Origin: CAYLXX01 sp964387955
GTDB taxonomy: Bacteria; Patescibacteriota; Microgenomatia; UBA1406; GWC2-37-13
Assembly (NCBI GenBank): GCA_964387955.1
Contig: CAYLXX010000046.1
Span: 1 to 5,684 of the forward strand
Direction: 5' to 3'
Length of the DNA: 5,684 nucleotides
Under the pieces are notes generated by a model. The model had not been told where the DNA came from, made no database searches, and worked only from the letters and a program-made list of their open reading frames with translations. The position numbers were made by a program, and so were the translations under genes. Numbering within the stretch: position 1 is the stretch's first letter; the number at the start of each line of letters is the position of its first letter. This document shows, piece after piece, positions 5,585 to 5,684 of this stretch.

Positions 5585-5590
5585 GATTTC

Positions 5591-5684
5591 ATGCGCAGAC
5601 ATTCTGTAAGCAATTTTGAAGTTGGTGGCTTATTAGTACTTCTTCTTTTATCAATAGTGGTTGGGGTATTTTCTCTCAGACAAA
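5591..5684 (+). CDS. Partial membrane protein, possibly pilin-like N-terminus (3' end outside window)
   Basis: The frame is open from the ATG to the window edge, giving 31 residues. A short basic start, MRRHS, is followed by NFEVGG and a hydrophobic stretch at about residues 11-29, then LRQ. A single charged Glu at position 10 before a long hydrophobic helix recalls the E5 of type IV pilins, but the usual Gly before the cleavage site and the FTLIE string are missing, so this is weak. A plain signal anchor is equally likely. The start is supported by the promoter ending 6 bases upstream. It may be one of a series with the two preceding small membrane proteins. Confidence 0.6.
   Translation, partial: MRRHSVSNFEVGGLLVLLLLSIVVGVFSLRQ

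Noticed and set aside
1..5684. CRISPR array, insertion sequence or toxin-antitoxin pair
   Set aside because: No regularly spaced repeats, transposase motifs, terminal inverted repeats with target duplications, or recognisable toxin or antitoxin genes were seen.

Overview
The window most resembles a small-genome bacterium of the Candidate Phyla Radiation (Patescibacteria), possibly Saccharibacteria. This rests on a shortened Obg GTPase, short intergenic gaps, a tRNA without an encoded CCA end, small lineage-specific membrane proteins, and start codons that sit just downstream of -10 boxes with no Shine-Dalgarno sequence. No single gene proves the assignment. TGA is used as a normal stop, so there is no sign of the recoding seen in Gracilibacteria and SR1.

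Left part (1-1521): a partial minus-strand gene of uncertain function, with a faint resemblance to PlsC-type acyltransferases, is divergent from the Obg/CgtA GTPase gene. The -10 boxes of both lie in the 52-base gap between them. Obg keeps the glycine-rich Obg fold and a G domain but ends at 311 residues with no OCT domain.

Middle part (1518-4201, minus strand): in order of transcription there is a fusion protein with a DnaQ-like 3'-5' exonuclease, a UvrC/Cho-type GIY-YIG nuclease and a UvrC-like four-cysteine motif. It is followed by a class I SAM-dependent methyltransferase with its own promoter, and then a YdjM/DUF457-type membrane protein that overlaps the methyltransferase by ATGA. The last gene meets obg tail to tail with overlapping stop codons. 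The nuclease points to DNA repair; the methyltransferase and membrane protein look like a two-gene unit of unknown role.

Right part (4202-5684, plus strand): a tRNA-Leu(GAG) gene is followed by three short genes, the last cut by the window edge. Each encodes a protein with one N-terminal membrane segment, and none is recognised. Between the first two, the minus strand carries a possible broken gene with two in-frame stops. This is the accessory-looking part of the window.

The most notable signal is the promoter layout. Four protein genes have a -35 box, an exact 17-base spacer and a -10 box placed 6-7 bases before the ATG. obg has the same -10 to ATG distance without a clear -35. This predicts leaderless mRNAs, and for the methyltransferase it moves the start codon two residues downstream. 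No clearly new defence or mobile system is visible.
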